A DNA stretch of 6,591 bases. Origin: Caryophanales bacterium UBA3210. GTDB lineage: Bacteria > Bacillota_I > Bacilli_A > RFN20 > CAG-449. Made by a program: the position numbers and the translations under genes. The notes under the pieces were generated by a model. That model was given only the letters and a program-made list of their open reading frames with translations. It was not told the origin of the DNA and did no database searches. The stretch spans positions 854 through 7,444 of the forward strand of contig DEWM01000119.1 in assembly GCA_002363635.1 (NCBI GenBank), read 5' to 3'. Positions within the stretch are counted from its first letter, which is position 1, and each line of letters starts with the position of its first letter. Of this stretch, positions 5,570 to 6,591 are shown one piece after another.

Positions 5570-6208
5570 ATGAGATTAAAGAATAGACCTTGGGGCAAAA
5601 CAGTACTTGATAACAACTCAGAATATTATGTACATGATACAAATTTAGACGATGTAAAACTAACTGATTTCTGTTCTAGAGGTTCTTTAGTTCTTGAAAT
5701 TGGTGCAGGTAAAGGTGACTTTGTTATTACAATGGCACAGAAATATCCTGATATTAATTTTATTGCAGTTGAAATGCAGTCTATGGCTCTAGCATTTGCA
5801 TTAAGAAAAATCCAAGATAACAAATTAAATAACGTTTTATTTGTTAACTGTGATATGCATTTCTTATTTGAAAAATTACAAGATTATAAGTTTGAAACTA
5901 TCTTCTTAAATTTCTCAGATCCATGGCCAAAGAAAAGACAAAATAAGAGAAGACTTACTTATCCTACAATGTTAAATGAATATTATAAGATTCTTAAAAA
6001 TGGCGGTAAGCTCATCTTTAAGTCAGATAACGATGTCTTATTCAATGATTCAGTAGAATATTTAAAAGAATCACCATTTAAGGTTGAATCAATTGTTTAT
6101 GATTATGATGGTAATGATCCTTATGATGCTCAAACTGAATATGAAACTAAATTTAGAGGACTAGGTACTCCAATTAAAAGATATATAGTAGTTAAAGAGG
6201 AAAAATAA
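5570..6208 (+). CDS. trmB: tRNA (guanine-N7-)-methyltransferase
   Basis: Makes m7G46 in the variable loop of several tRNAs, using S-adenosylmethionine. Its 212 residues match the length of B. subtilis TrmB (about 213). SAM motif I is LEIGAGKGDF (42-51). Glu68 (AVEMQ) and Asp95 (NCD) fit the next SAM contacts. The family signature NFSDPWPKKR (114-123) has Asp117, with RR at 127-128. FKSDN (150-154) and the C-terminal TEYETKF (189-195) complete the active site. One oddity is Gln124 where the family usually has His (KKRH-x-KRR). It starts 4 nt after the pepV stop with no good ribosome binding site (AGAGA at 5556-5560 is the nearest), so translation is probably coupled to pepV. Confidence 0.96.
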   Translation: MRLKNRPWGKTVLDNNSEYYVHDTNLDDVKLTDFCSRGSLVLEIGAGKGDFVITMAQKYPDINFIAVEMQSMALAFALRKIQDNKLNNVLFVNCDMHFLFEKLQDYKFETIFLNFSDPWPKKRQNKRRLTYPTMLNEYYKILKNGGKLIFKSDNDVLFNDSVEYLKESPFKVESIVYDYDGNDPYDAQTEYETKFRGLGTPIKRYIVVKEEK

Positions 6209-6209
6209 T

Positions 6210-6591
6210 ATGAAAGCAACTTTCTATTACAATTACATCTTAATCGGTGATGTATTACTTGTTTCTACTGATTCTTCATCATTACCTACTCATTCAAAAT
6301 CTATCGATAACGTCACAGTTGTTTATAGCGGCGATAAGGTAGTAGGAATTAACATTTTTAATTTCTCTGAATATGGAAAATTAAAAACTAATGGAAGAAT
6401 CCTTTTACCACCTAATTCACTTGTAGATATAGTCAATTTAAAGATTGCTCCATTTGGTATTGAACCAATTGATTATGTTACTGAAACAGGATTTAAAGTT
6501 GGTGAAATTATTGATTGTGTTGAGCATCCTGAATCAGATCACTTACATATTTTAAAAGTTGATTTAGGTAAAGAAGTACTTCAGATTGTCT
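6210..6591 (+). CDS. ytpR: YtpR-type tRNA-binding domain protein (3' end missing)
   Basis: A reading frame from ATG 6210 stays open to the window end (127 full codons). Residues 1 to about 90 resemble the N-terminal DUF4479 part of YtpR: MKATFYYNYILIGDVLLV at the start, and INIFNFSEYGK comparable to the FNIFNASSY segment of B. subtilis YtpR. From about 95 the EMAP/PheT-like tRNA-binding OB fold begins: VGEIIDCVEHPESDHLHI then KVDLGKEVLQIV, with the usual HP-x-(A/S)D-x-L. B. subtilis YtpR has about 200 residues, so some 75 are missing. Its cellular role is not settled; binding to tRNA or another RNA is inferred from the domain. The ribosome binding site AGAGGA (6196-6201) lies in the last trmB codons, 8 nt from the ATG, and the gap to trmB is 1 nt. 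The 3' part of PheT is less likely, because the N-terminus fits YtpR. Confidence 0.9.
   Translation, partial: MKATFYYNYILIGDVLLVSTDSSSLPTHSKSIDNVTVVYSGDKVVGINIFNFSEYGKLKTNGRILLPPNSLVDIVNLKIAPFGIEPIDYVTETGFKVGEIIDCVEHPESDHLHILKVDLGKEVLQIV

Noticed and set aside
1..6591. CRISPR arrays, insertion sequences, tRNA or rRNA genes, prophage or attachment sites
   Set aside because: I looked for spaced direct repeats, transposase motifs, terminal inverted repeats and tRNA-like arms, and found none. The only tandem repeats are in-frame coding repeats.
1..6591. Mycoplasma-type code with TGA as Trp
   Set aside because: All Trp codons are TGG and no gene has an in-frame TGA.

Overview
The window is strongly AT-rich, and every gene is on the + strand. 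The proteins are of Bacillota/Bacilli type. Arg is mostly AGA, third positions are mostly A/T, ribosome binding sites are GGAGG-like and terminators are compact hairpin-plus-T-tract. All Trp codons seen are TGG (about eleven), no gene contains an in-frame TGA, and the visible stops are TAA or TAG, so nothing points to the mycoplasma code. The best guess is an uncultured or host-associated low-GC member of the Bacilli (Erysipelotrichia-like or RF39-like); this placement is inference from style only.

Layout: (1) 1-1389 is the 3' part of proS, bacterial-type prolyl-tRNA synthetase with the inserted editing domain, cut at the window start; its terminator hairpin begins inside the last codons. (2) 1415-2983 is a self-contained pantothenate unit: a near-consensus promoter with a perfect 21-bp palindrome in its spacer, a leader of about 100 nt, an ECF transporter S component (predicted PanT), coaX (type III pantothenate kinase), and a terminator. 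(3) 3004-4026 is a monocistronic unit for a 308-residue two-TM membrane protein of unknown function, with a long acidic tail built partly from 8- and 10-residue tandem repeats, again with its own promoter and terminator. (4) 4127-6591 is an operon-like run pepV - trmB - ytpR with gaps of 4 and 1 nt, preceded by a second perfect palindrome and AT-rich direct repeats; ytpR runs off the window end.

How the genes work together: the PanT-like protein would bring pantothenate in with the shared ECF energising module (not in this window), and CoaX would phosphorylate it, the first step to coenzyme A. The pair suggests a scavenger of vitamin B5. proS, trmB and ytpR belong to tRNA charging, modification and binding, and PepV is a cytoplasmic dipeptidase. 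PepV, TrmB and YtpR genes also lie near each other in Bacillus, from memory.

Most of the window is ordinary core genome. I do not see a clear new multi-gene system. The points most worth a second look are the two promoter palindromes, the unassigned repeat-tailed membrane protein, and unusual residues at normally conserved positions of CoaX and TrmB.
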